DNA from: an uncultured Atopobium sp. | GTDB taxonomy: Bacteria; Actinomycetota; Coriobacteriia; Coriobacteriales; Atopobiaceae | Direction: 5' to 3' | Length of the DNA stretch: 33,909 nucleotides | Assembly: GCA_938036925.1 (NCBI GenBank) | Contig: CALHVU010000039.1 | Location: forward strand, 1 to 33,909 | Part shown: positions 16,514-23,624 of the stretch, one piece after another | How the letters are laid out: each line of letters begins with the position of its first letter | Position numbering within the stretch: position 1 is the stretch's first letter | Notes under the pieces: model-generated | Seen by the model: the letters and a program-made list of their open reading frames with translations, nothing else | What the model was told of the DNA's origin: nothing | Databases searched by the model: none | Made by a program: the position numbers and the translations under genes

Positions 16514-18277
16514 ATGGCTGACAGTTTTTCCCGTCGTTCGTTCTTTGCTCTGACTGGTATCACCGCCGCAGGCCTTGGCCTGGCTGGTTGTGCTCCATCA
16601 AATCCTCAGAGCAGCTCTTCCAATACTGGAACTGAGCCACAGGACGGCTCCCCTGCAAACACTCCTCTGGATCAGCTTCCACTTCCAGAGAAGGGCAAGA
16701 CGTACAACAATCCTAAGTCTCGTGATGAGGTTAAGGATGGCGGTACTTTGACCCAGCCAATCACCGAGATTGGTCCACAGTGGAATTACTACCAACTTGC
16801 TGGTAATACCTCTTACATGAACATCCTTCACGGTCTTATCAACCCTCGTGACCTGTTCCTTAACAATGCTGATGGTGATAAGTTTGAGCCAAACAAGGAT
16901 TACATCAAGGAATTTAAGGTAGAGGAGAAGGACGGCAAGCAGGTTGCTACCCTGACCTTCACTGATCAGGCTACCTTCAACGATGGTACCGCTATTGATT
17001 GGACCGCAATTCAGACCGCATTCATCACTATGAGTGGTCAGAATAAAAAGTTTGCGGTTTCTTCAACTGATGGTTATAACAAGTATGAGTCTGTTGAGCA
17101 GGGCGATACTGCTAAGACTGCTGTTATTACCATGAAGGAAGCAGTCTATCCAATCGAGAGCATCTTGAGCTATGCTCTGCACCCAAAGCTTCAGGATCCA
17201 GACTTCTTCAACAATGGCTACATCAATCAGCCAAACAATGAGCTTGGTTCTGGCCCTTACATCGTTGATTCTTTCGATGATTCTCAGGTTACCTTCAAGC
17301 CAAATCCAAAGTGGTGGGGTGACGCTCCTAAGCTTGATACCCTTGTCTACAAGCAGATGGATACCCAGGCTTCCATTAATGCATTCAAGAACGAAGAGGT
17401 TGACACTACCGGTGGTTCCGTTTCTGGTTCTGCTGAGCTTCTCTCTAACTTCTCCGGTCTTGGCGATAAGGCTCAGATTCGCCGTGGTCTTGGTATGTCT
17501 ATTGCTGTTATCGAGATCAACTCTACTCGCGGTGTTCTTCAGGATGTTGCAGTTCGTAAGGCATTCTGCCAGGTTGTTGATCCTGCAACTATCGTTTCCA
17601 TTGTCTTCCAGGGTGTTAACTGGAAAGAGGACGCACCAGGCTCTATGCTTTGGCCTTACTGGGCAGCTGGTTATGACAACAACCTCCCAGACGATGTTAA
17701 GAACCTCAAGTCTGCTGATGATCGCAAGGCTGCTGCTAAGAAGACCCTTGAGGATGCAGGCTACAAGCTTAACGGCGATTACTATGAGAAGGATGGCCAG
17801 CAGGTAACCTTTGCTTACACACTGTTCGGTGACGGTACTACTGTTAAGAACCGTGCTGCTGCAATCCAGAAGATGTGCAAGGACGCAGGCATTAATCTTA
17901 CCCTTGATTCTCACCCATCTTCTGAGTTCTCTGATGTTCTTACCTCTGGCTCTTGGGATGTCTGCCTCTTTGGTTGGGTTGGCTCTTCAACTTCTTACAA
18001 CAACGGTGGTCAGCTCTATGGTTCTGAGTCTGGATCCAACTTTGGTCAGCAGGGTTCCGCAGAGACCGATGAGATGTTTGCAAAGGTTGTCTCTACTCAG
18101 AACTTTGATGAGCGCATGAAGCTCATGAATGAGGCTGAGAAGAAGATGATGCAGACTTACGCATACCTTCCTGTCTACACTGGTCCAGACTGCTACGTTG
18201 TTAAGAAGGGTCTTGCTAACTTTGGTCCTTCACTCTTCCAGAGCACACCAGCAACCATTGTTGGTTGGCAGAAGTAA
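16514..18277 (+). CDS. Extracellular solute-binding lipoprotein, family 5 (OppA/DppA-like)
   Basis: A 587-residue binding protein. The N-terminus has a twin-arginine-like SRRSFF, a hydrophobic stretch and a lipobox LAGC with Cys26, so it is probably a Tat-exported lipoprotein. The mature part begins with a Ser/Asn/Pro linker and has the family 5 pattern (ILHGLINPRDL, ELGSGPYIVDSF, WWGDAPKLDTLVYKQ, YLPVYTGPDCYVV). It delivers substrate to the permease pair encoded upstream. The ATG at 16514 is preferred to one at 16502 because GGTGAT, complementary to the 16S tail, lies before it; the difference is four residues. Own transcription allows excess binding protein over channel. Confidence 0.92.
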   Translation: MADSFSRRSFFALTGITAAGLGLAGCAPSNPQSSSSNTGTEPQDGSPANTPLDQLPLPEKGKTYNNPKSRDEVKDGGTLTQPITEIGPQWNYYQLAGNTSYMNILHGLINPRDLFLNNADGDKFEPNKDYIKEFKVEEKDGKQVATLTFTDQATFNDGTAIDWTAIQTAFITMSGQNKKFAVSSTDGYNKYESVEQGDTAKTAVITMKEAVYPIESILSYALHPKLQDPDFFNNGYINQPNNELGSGPYIVDSFDDSQVTFKPNPKWWGDAPKLDTLVYKQMDTQASINAFKNEEVDTTGGSVSGSAELLSNFSGLGDKAQIRRGLGMSIAVIEINSTRGVLQDVAVRKAFCQVVDPATIVSIVFQGVNWKEDAPGSMLWPYWAAGYDNNLPDDVKNLKSADDRKAAAKKTLEDAGYKLNGDYYEKDGQQVTFAYTLFGDGTTVKNRAAAIQKMCKDAGINLTLDSHPSSEFSDVLTSGSWDVCLFGWVGSSTSYNNGGQLYGSESGSNFGQQGSAETDEMFAKVVSTQNFDERMKLMNEAEKKMMQTYAYLPVYTGPDCYVVKKGLANFGPSLFQSTPATIVGWQK

Positions 18278-18357
18278 GCAAGGGACAAGGCGATCTTCTC
18301 GCAAGGTTCTTTTGAGAAAAAGTTTTTAATTTTTCTCACAAATGTTGCCAGAAGATG

Positions 18358-18385
18358 TGTTAGTATATCCCTCGCTGCAAAGCAA
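18358..18385 (+). promoter_or_regulatory. Extended -10 promoter and leader of tRNA-Leu
   Basis: TG-T-TAGTAT (18358-18366) is an extended -10 with no clear -35. It runs straight into ATCCCTCGCTGCA, which is nearly identical to the stretch before tRNA-Val at 28353-28371. Confidence 0.55.
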
Positions 18386-18475
18386 GTCGGAGTGGCGGAA
18401 TTGGCAGACGCGCTAGCTTGAGGTGCTAGTGACCTACTAACGGTTGTGCGGGTTCAAGTCCCGCCTCCGACACCA
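18386..18475 (+). tRNA. tRNA-Leu (anticodon GAG)
   Basis: Acceptor arms GTCGGAG / CTCCGAC with discriminator A and an encoded CCA. Anticodon stem CTAGC / GCTAG around loop TTGAGGT gives anticodon GAG. The long variable arm marks a class II tRNA, consistent with leucine. The T-arm GCGGG-TTCAAGT-CCCGC is intact. Confidence 0.97.
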
Positions 18476-18484
18476 CGGAATTTC

Positions 18485-18513
18485 GGCGGATCTCTTCGGA
18501 GGTCCGCCTTTTT
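18485..18513 (+). terminator. Intrinsic terminator after tRNA-Leu
   Basis: 10-bp stem GGCGGATCTC / GAGGTCCGCC closed by a UUCG tetraloop, then five T. Confidence 0.93.
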
Positions 18514-18566
18514 CGTATACTTAGGCAATGTGATTTGTTTTTAGGCCTTGCTGGTAAGGAGCGTCT

Positions 18567-20951
18567 GTGGCAAATAACAAGCTGAGCGTAAGGCGTGTTG
18601 AGGGGGTTGTCGACGGGACCGTTGCTGCAACTCTGTCTCAGTTGCTACGCCTGACCAGTGATGCGGTTATTGTTTTTAATATGGAGGGCACGGTTCTTCT
18701 CGCCAATGAAGAGGCCGAAAGCCTATTTGCTAAGGAAGACGGCACCATTGCCGGCCTGGATGTTCGCTTTTTGTTTACCCCTGCAAATCAAGAAAACTTG
18801 CAGAAGGCGTTTTCTGTAGAGTCGTTGCCGTTTGCGATTGATGGCTCCACTTCCATGGTGGCCGCTCCTGCGCAAGATGGCACGTCGCAGGTTTTGAGTG
18901 TACGTGCGGATTATGTGGGTGCTCCAACACAGGCTATTGTTTTGACTGCGTCTAAGCTTCGTGAACTGTCGAGCCCTATGCACGATGATGAACGAATGGT
19001 CTTGGACCTTCGTCGAGCTAATAAGAGGCTCTCAGGAGCGCTTCAGATTGTTTTGGACACGCTTGACTCGGAAGATATGGGTCAGCTTATCGAGCGCGTG
19101 TTAGAAGAGCTCTCAGAGACTGTCGAGGCTGATGGTGCGCTTATCTATCTTGCTGAGCAAGACGGGTACCACCTTCATGGTGCAACGGAGTCTTTGAGAA
19201 GTGCGTCATTGGATAGAATTCCTCGCTACTTTGCATTTAACAGCTCTCTGGAGCGTTTGACGTTTTATTCCGAGCACGCACTTCGCTTGCATACCATGCC
19301 TTTGAACTCTAGCGCGCTCAAGCAGGGAAGAGTTAAAAAGCGCAACCTTGTTAACGAAGAAACTCGTGAGGTCATAACCGTTGACGCAAGTCATTTGCCT
19401 CCGTTTACCAGCTTTCTTGTGGTTCCTGTGTGGTTTGGTGGCCACATTGTTGCTCTGATTGAGGTGGGCTGGGAGCGTAAGCGTGCGCTTTTGGTTGAAG
19501 ACGCAAGACTTCTGGACTCCATTGCAAATTACCTCTCGGTGCAGCTTGTGGGCGCGTTGTCGGCCATGAGAACGCAGCGTAGAGACACGCTTCGCGAGGC
19601 ATTAGCTCGCGTGCGCCAAGGATTGCTTCATAGCGCTGCAGAGGGCGAGAAGATCTCTGGTGAGCGATTACAGCAGGTTATGAGGTCGGTGGGTACCGAT
19701 CTGAATGCACGGGTTTTCTCGGTAGATTGTTGTGAGGTCACAGGTAACATTACGCTCCACGCACTTGGTGCTGAGCAAGCGTTTGGCGACGCTCAGGACG
19801 GTGCGCAAGACGGTGCGCAGGTTGCAGCGGAGGCCGGTGGCGCGCAGGCCGTAGTGGAGGCTGGTGGCGCGCAGGATGGCGGCAACCAGATTGCGCTCCC
19901 ATCGACGGTTGAAGGGCTCAAGACAGGAGAGGGCGAGGCGTCAGTCAAAGAGGTTGAGCTTGATTCTGAGCTGAGCCGCGCGCTTGCTGCACAGGGTCTG
20001 CCTTGTAAGGGAGCTGTGCTTTTCTTGGGCAAGTTTGCCGGCGAGCAGCATACCTGGCTTTTCTTGCGAGAAGAAAACGCTGAGCCCTTAAGCGACATTG
20101 AGCTTGATTTCTTGGACCGCGTGATGCTTCTGGTTCACTCGTTGGCCGTTGGTGCCGAAGAGAGCCAGCAAAATAAGCATATCTCCCAGGCGCTGCAGTC
20201 GGGCATGAAAAATGACCTGCAGAAGGTAGAAGGAATTTCTGCCGAGGGAATTTATTCGTCCGCAACCGCCGACGCGTTTGTTGGTGGCGATTTTTACAGC
20301 ATGATTAAGCTGCCAGGCCGTCGCGCGTGCATTATTATGGGCGACGTTTCTGGCAAGGGTATTGAGGCAGCATCTATTTCATCCGCAGTTAAAACGGCAC
20401 TTTCTGCCTACGCATGGGAGGGAAGAACTCCCGCTCGCATGGTGGCAACGCTGAACGAGTTTTTGCTTGGATTTTCCAGGGTTGAGACGTTTGCAACGCT
20501 CTTTGTTGGCATTGTTGATCTTACAACTTCATCGCTGACCTACTGCTCCGCTGGTCATCCACCTGCGATTTTGGTGTCTGCTCAATCGGGAGACGCTGAG
20601 CTTTTGGACGTACAGTCGGGCGTTGTGGGCGCGTTTCACGACATGGAGTATAAAAACGGTACGATTCGCTTGCACGAGGGTGATATCCTGCTGCTTTACA
20701 CCGACGGAACCACGGAAGCTCGTAGCCCTGAAGGCGCTTTCTTTGGCGAAACTGGCCTGCGAGACATGATTATGAACGAGGTTCCTCGTGGTTTTGATGG
20801 CCTGCTCAATAGGTTCTTGAGCACGCTTGATCGCTATACAGGCCGAAGGCTTGACGACGACGTTGCCATGGTTGCCCTGCGCTTTGACGAGCTCGGCGGC
20901 GCTGACTCTGGCAAGCTTGGTGGCGCTGACTCTGGCGAGAAGAGCAACTAG
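18567..20951 (+). CDS. PAS-GAF-SpoIIE (PP2C-type) serine phosphatase, RsbU-like
   Basis: 794 residues. A PAS-like domain (about 15-130: LTSDAVIVFNMEGTVLLANEEAESLF) is followed by a GAF-like domain (about 165-345), an Ala/Gly/Gln/Asp-rich linker with 9-residue repeats (about 410-450) and a C-terminal SpoIIE phosphatase (about 550-775). The phosphatase metal ligands are present in GGDFYS (about 573), GDVSGKG, LYTDGTTEAR and DDVAMVAL. Such enzymes dephosphorylate a STAS-domain anti-sigma antagonist in response to signals sensed by PAS/GAF. The next gene encodes a STAS domain fused to an anti-sigma kinase, the expected target. No membrane segment is seen, so sensing is cytoplasmic. The start is GTG after GGTAAGGAG. 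The C-terminus ends in two copies of LGGADSG. Confidence 0.9.
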   Translation: MANNKLSVRRVEGVVDGTVAATLSQLLRLTSDAVIVFNMEGTVLLANEEAESLFAKEDGTIAGLDVRFLFTPANQENLQKAFSVESLPFAIDGSTSMVAAPAQDGTSQVLSVRADYVGAPTQAIVLTASKLRELSSPMHDDERMVLDLRRANKRLSGALQIVLDTLDSEDMGQLIERVLEELSETVEADGALIYLAEQDGYHLHGATESLRSASLDRIPRYFAFNSSLERLTFYSEHALRLHTMPLNSSALKQGRVKKRNLVNEETREVITVDASHLPPFTSFLVVPVWFGGHIVALIEVGWERKRALLVEDARLLDSIANYLSVQLVGALSAMRTQRRDTLREALARVRQGLLHSAAEGEKISGERLQQVMRSVGTDLNARVFSVDCCEVTGNITLHALGAEQAFGDAQDGAQDGAQVAAEAGGAQAVVEAGGAQDGGNQIALPSTVEGLKTGEGEASVKEVELDSELSRALAAQGLPCKGAVLFLGKFAGEQHTWLFLREENAEPLSDIELDFLDRVMLLVHSLAVGAEESQQNKHISQALQSGMKNDLQKVEGISAEGIYSSATADAFVGGDFYSMIKLPGRRACIIMGDVSGKGIEAASISSAVKTALSAYAWEGRTPARMVATLNEFLLGFSRVETFATLFVGIVDLTTSSLTYCSAGHPPAILVSAQSGDAELLDVQSGVVGAFHDMEYKNGTIRLHEGDILLLYTDGTTEARSPEGAFFGETGLRDMIMNEVPRGFDGLLNRFLSTLDRYTGRRLDDDVAMVALRFDELGGADSGKLGGADSGEKSN
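19829..19875 (+). repeat. 27-bp in-frame tandem repeat in the phosphatase linker
   Basis: Two copies of GGAGGCYGGTGGCGCGCAGG, at 19829-19848 and 19856-19875, encode EAGGAQAVV-EAGGAQDGG. A flanking GACGGTGCGCA pair adds to the low-complexity tract. The linker is therefore likely to vary in length between strains. Confidence 0.8.
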
Positions 20952-20990
20952 ACGGGTTTCTTACCAAGAAGACGGGTTTCTCGCTAAAAA
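20951..20990 (+). repeat. 20-bp tandem pair carrying the dispersed motif
   Basis: GACGGGTTTCTTACCAAGAA (20951-20970) is followed directly by GACGGGTTTCTCGCTAAAAA (20971-20990), 16 of 20 bases identical. The second copy holds GGGTTTCTCGC, an 11-of-12 match to the dispersed motif. It starts at the last base of the phosphatase stop codon and lies before the STAS-kinase gene. Confidence 0.7.
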
Positions 20991-21036
20991 GTGTAGATAT
21001 CTGAAATTCTTGTTGCTGCGCGGGAACAAGAAACGT

Positions 21037-21768
21037 ATGTATACGCAGCCAAACATAGCAGTTGTTTCAGTCAATACTGACCTTGACGTGAGGGGAGTCC
21101 CGCGCGTGAAGGCTCAGATTGAGCAACTCATTGATAGCGGCTGCAGAAGAATTGTACTGAATATGTCGGAGGTTTCGTACATCGATTCATGCGGCATGGG
21201 CTTTATCGTGTGCGCTGTTCGACGCATGAAGACGCTCGGCGGCCTTATGAGCTTGACCAACGTGCAACCGACGGCGTTTAAGGCCTTGGTGCGCATGGGT
21301 CTTGTCGATTTCATGCCAATAAGTACCTGCGCCGCAAAGTCACGCGTGACTCCGCTTGCACCAGGCACGCATCCATCGTTTCAGACAACGTTTAGAGTTG
21401 ATCCCAACAAAATGTGCGACGCTCGCTCAAGGGCTATCGCGCTGCTGAAGACACTGCCGTTTACCTCGGACCAAAAGTTTGACATTGAACTTGCAGTTGG
21501 CGAGGCTATTGGCAACGCTGTAGATCACGCGTGCGAGAAGGGCGTGCTGACCACGGTCTCCGCGTATCCAGACAGGGTGGTCATTGACGTCTCGGATTGC
21601 GGTTGCGGTTTTAGCATCTCCGATGAGGAAGAGCCTCCCGAGACCGGCCAGTTTGCCGAGCGTGGACGCGGCGTTAAGCTGATGCGCCTGCTTATGGACG
21701 CCGTGTCTATCCAGGAGAAACCTTCCGGTAACGGCACCATTGTTCGCCTGGTCAAGATGATGCGCTAG
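21037..21768 (+). CDS. STAS anti-sigma antagonist fused to an anti-sigma-type HATPase kinase
   Basis: 243 residues with two domains. Residues about 1-105 form a SpoIIAA/RsbV-like STAS domain with YIDSCGMGF; the serine after Asp matches the phosphorylated serine of SpoIIAA. Residues about 120-243 form a SpoIIAB/RsbW-type GHKL ATPase with N-box ELAVGEAIGNAVDHA, G1 box DVSDCGCGF and G2 box ERGRGVKLMRLLMD. In standard partner switching these are separate proteins, where the kinase phosphorylates the antagonist and the phosphatase reverses it. The upstream gene supplies that phosphatase. ATG 21037 begins the STAS fold; the frame is open upstream but overlaps the phosphatase gene. Its ribosome site is weak (GGGAAC). 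No sigma factor is nearby. Confidence 0.85.
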   Translation: MYTQPNIAVVSVNTDLDVRGVPRVKAQIEQLIDSGCRRIVLNMSEVSYIDSCGMGFIVCAVRRMKTLGGLMSLTNVQPTAFKALVRMGLVDFMPISTCAAKSRVTPLAPGTHPSFQTTFRVDPNKMCDARSRAIALLKTLPFTSDQKFDIELAVGEAIGNAVDHACEKGVLTTVSAYPDRVVIDVSDCGCGFSISDEEEPPETGQFAERGRGVKLMRLLMDAVSIQEKPSGNGTIVRLVKMMR

Positions 21769-21878
21769 GGCGTGTGGGGTGCGTATGCAGGTTGCGTACG
21801 CAGGTTGCGAGCGATTTCAACCTGGTATCCATTTCGTGTGGATACCGGGTTTCTTGTGCGAAAGCGCTGCTAGTGGAC

Positions 21879-21890
21879 GGGTTTCTCGCC
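21879..21890 (-). repeat. Dispersed motif, exact copy (GGGTTTCTCGCC on +)
   Basis: Intergenic copy downstream of the STAS-kinase gene, preceded by GAC as in the tandem pair at 20951-20990. Confidence 0.75.
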
Positions 21891-21926
21891 AGGTGGGTAG
21901 TACGAGGCAGAGAGCTTCTGGAGTGA

Positions 21927-22044
21927 GCCTGATTTCTGCAAAGAATCTGTAACTTTTGCCTAAGAACATCAAAGAATCGGTGGATTTGCCTGATTTTGTA
22001 AAAGAATCGGTGGCTCAAATACAGATTCTTTGCACTTTTCAGGC
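21927..22044 (+). repeat. Repeat cluster 1: 30-31 bp units closed by an inverted copy
   Basis: Units begin with GCCT at 21927, 21958 and 21988 (spacing 31 and 30), each with AAAGAATC about 13 bases in. The outer ends form an inverted repeat: TGCAAAGAATCTGT (21937-21950) is the exact reverse complement of 22021-22034, and GCCTGA (21927) pairs with TCAGGC (22039-22044). The whole can fold as a 24-bp arm hairpin with four mismatches. Confidence 0.8.
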
Positions 22045-22101
22045 GGACTTTTCTAGACGTAACTCTGGTTTCAAGGTTGGTTTTATGGACGCTCTCATGG
22101 A

Positions 22102-22221
22102 GCCTGATTTTCTCGCCAAGTCTGAACGATTTGCCTGAAAAACACGCCTAGTCTGAGCTATTTGCCTGTTTTTCTCGCCATGTCTGAGCTGTTTTACTCA
22201 GACATGATATGCTTTTCAGGC
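22102..22221 (+). repeat. Repeat cluster 2: three 31-bp units closed by an inverted end
   Basis: Three head-to-tail 31-bp units start at 22102, 22133 and 22164 with the pattern GCCTG-(5-6 nt)-C-(T/A)-CGCC-(2 nt)-GTCTGA-(4 nt)-TTT. The cluster ends with CTTTTCAGGC, as cluster 1 does, giving nearly equal lengths (118 and 120 bp). Units one and three contain TTTTCTCGCC, the core of the dispersed motif. Confidence 0.8.
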
Positions 22222-22255
22222 GCGTCTGACTAAATCCCAGCAAGCACGCCCGTGA

Positions 22256-22285
22256 CAAAAAGAAACCCCAGCCGAAGCTGGGGTT
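22256..22285 (-). terminator. Terminator after tRNA-Cys (minus strand)
   Basis: On the minus strand, stem AACCCCAGC / GCTGGGGTT with a UUCG loop is followed by TCTTTTT. It lies 10 bases past the encoded CCA of tRNA-Cys. Confidence 0.9.
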
Positions 22286-22295
22286 GTCAATTCAC

Positions 22296-22369
22296 TGGAG
22301 GCGAGACCCGGATTCGAACCGGGGATAAAGGCTTTGCAGGCCTCTGCCTTACCACTTGGCCATCTCGCC
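22296..22369 (-). tRNA. tRNA-Cys (anticodon GCA)
   Basis: Acceptor GGCGAGA / TCTCGCC with discriminator T (U in the RNA) and encoded CCA. The anticodon loop CTGCAAA gives GCA. The T-arm CCCGG-TTCGAAT-CCGGG is intact. It follows tRNA-Gly on the same strand. Confidence 0.97.
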
Positions 22370-22374
22370 ATATG

Positions 22375-22398
22375 AAAAAGGCCGAAACGAATCCGGCC
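22375..22398 (-). terminator. Weak terminator between tRNA-Gly and tRNA-Cys (minus strand)
   Basis: Minus-strand GGCCG, 9-nt loop, CGGCC, then TTTTT. The 5-bp stem is short; it may instead be a processing hairpin within a dicistronic tRNA transcript. Confidence 0.5.
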
Positions 22399-22407
22399 GA
22401 AAAATCA

Positions 22408-22483
22408 TGGAGCGGGCTACGGGGTTCGAACCCGCGACCTCAACCTTGGCAAGGTTGCGCGCTACCAACTGCGCTAAGCCCGC
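22408..22483 (-). tRNA. tRNA-Gly (anticodon GCC)
   Basis: Acceptor GCGGGCT / AGCCCGC with encoded CCA. The anticodon stem-loop AACCT-TGCCA-AGGTT region gives GCC. The T-arm GCGGG-TTCGAAC-CCCGT is intact. Confidence 0.97.
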
Positions 22484-22496
22484 GAACGCGAGGAAT

Positions 22497-22525
22497 AATA
22501 TACGCAAGTTCACGGCCGAGCGCAA
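22497..22525 (-). promoter_or_regulatory. Promoter of the tRNA-Gly/tRNA-Cys unit (minus strand)
   Basis: On the minus strand, TTGCGC and TATATT are separated by exactly 17 bp; the -10 ends 13 bases before the tRNA-Gly 5' end. Confidence 0.65.
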
Positions 22526-22685
22526 GTGTAAATTTCAAAATCGTCAAACTTTTTTAGAAAAGTCACGAATCCTGACTTGCCTAAGAGGTGGATTTTTCTT
22601 GCAAAACTTGTAAATAAGAGCAGGTAGATTGCCAAGTATAGTCGCTTGCCGTATCATAGAACAAGAACTTTTTGAATGAGGTTGT

Positions 22686-23558
22686 ATGTTCTTTATTCTT
22701 GCGTCGCTCATAGCGCTTTTGACGCTTGCGTATCTTGTCGCAAGCGGTTTTGTTCGCGTGGTGCGCTATTTTTGGGGCTGGCTTTCATCTGGCGAGAAGA
22801 TCGATGGGCTTGCAGGCGATGCCGTATCAGCCGCACCCCAGACCGCTCCGTTCTCCAAGCCCAAGCCAACGCAAGCTGAGCTCTCGGCGTACTTGGACAC
22901 GATGCATCTTGGCTGGTACCAGGTGGTTATTCTCTTCATAGTGGGCTGCATGGCCGGTCTTCTTATTGAAGAAATCTGGATGCTCGTTACCGCTGGCTTG
23001 ACCGAGAGCAGGGTCGGCCTCATCTGGGGACCATTCTCTCCGCTTTACGGAACCGGCGCCGTGTTTCTGACTGTCATTTGTTATCAGTTGCACAAGCACC
23101 ATGCCAATAACCTGGTCATTTTCCTGGTTTCGGTTGTTGTTGGCGGCACGCTGGAGCAGCTTACCGGTTGGGGAATGCAAGAGATTTTCCACTCGGAATC
23201 GTGGACGTACGCTCATCTTCCAGACGCCATCACACAGTGGGTGGCCTGGCGATTCTTGGGATTTTGGGGCATCTTGGGTCTGATTTGGTGTCGGGTTATC
23301 ATGCCTCGCGCGCTCTACAAGATTGGTGAGCCAACATCAAAAAGGCAAGCAATTTTTGTTACCCTGCTTACGGTGTATCTTGTTGCCGACATCACTATGA
23401 CGGTGGCGTGTCTGGCGAGAAAAGCTCAGCGAGACGCTGGTATTTCTCCGACAAACGCGTTTGAGATGTGGGTAGATAATCACTACGACGACAGCTTTGT
23501 ATCTACTCGTTTCCAGAACATGACCTTTACACCGCCAGCCTCGGCTGACAAGTCGTAG
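22686..23558 (+). CDS. ABC_trans_CmpB-like membrane protein (putative type IV ABC-transporter family)
   Basis: 290 residues. A membrane helix at the N-terminus (1-22) is followed by a soluble Pro/Ala/Gln-rich segment (about 35-68), then about five helices. The diagnostic pattern is WGPFSPLYGTGAV, then GGTLEQLTGWGMQEIF and a WRFLGFWGILGL-like helix. I recognise this as the poorly understood PF06541-type family; its transported substrate, if any, is unknown. The ATG follows TGAGGTTGT. It stands alone after the divergent tRNA unit, and the desulfurase gene follows 66 bp later. Confidence 0.75.
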   Translation: MFFILASLIALLTLAYLVASGFVRVVRYFWGWLSSGEKIDGLAGDAVSAAPQTAPFSKPKPTQAELSAYLDTMHLGWYQVVILFIVGCMAGLLIEEIWMLVTAGLTESRVGLIWGPFSPLYGTGAVFLTVICYQLHKHHANNLVIFLVSVVVGGTLEQLTGWGMQEIFHSESWTYAHLPDAITQWVAWRFLGFWGILGLIWCRVIMPRALYKIGEPTSKRQAIFVTLLTVYLVADITMTVACLARKAQRDAGISPTNAFEMWVDNHYDDSFVSTRFQNMTFTPPASADKS

Positions 23559-23624
23559 CCACCAAGCGTCGTGCGCGGCACGCCCGTAAGCCTGCAAGAC
23601 CGCGAGAAACTCAAAGGATTTGTA

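Larger units (their letters stand above)
21769..22255 (+). other. Gene-free, repeat-rich intergenic region
   Basis: About 490 bp between the STAS-kinase gene and the tRNA-Cys terminator. Short open frames here have no ribosome site or family resemblance. It holds a direct repeat GCGTACGCAGGTTGCG-like pair (about 21780-21810), one exact dispersed motif copy (21879-21890) and two clusters of 30-31 bp repeats, listed separately. Confidence 0.75.

Noticed and set aside
21927..22221. CRISPR array (30-31 bp periodic repeats)
   Set aside because: Units are head to tail with no unique spacers, they diverge from each other, and no cas genes are present.
22252..22613. Two + strand open frames across the tRNA genes
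   Set aside because: They translate the reverse complement of tRNA-Cys and tRNA-Gly; the tRNA structures fully explain the sequence.
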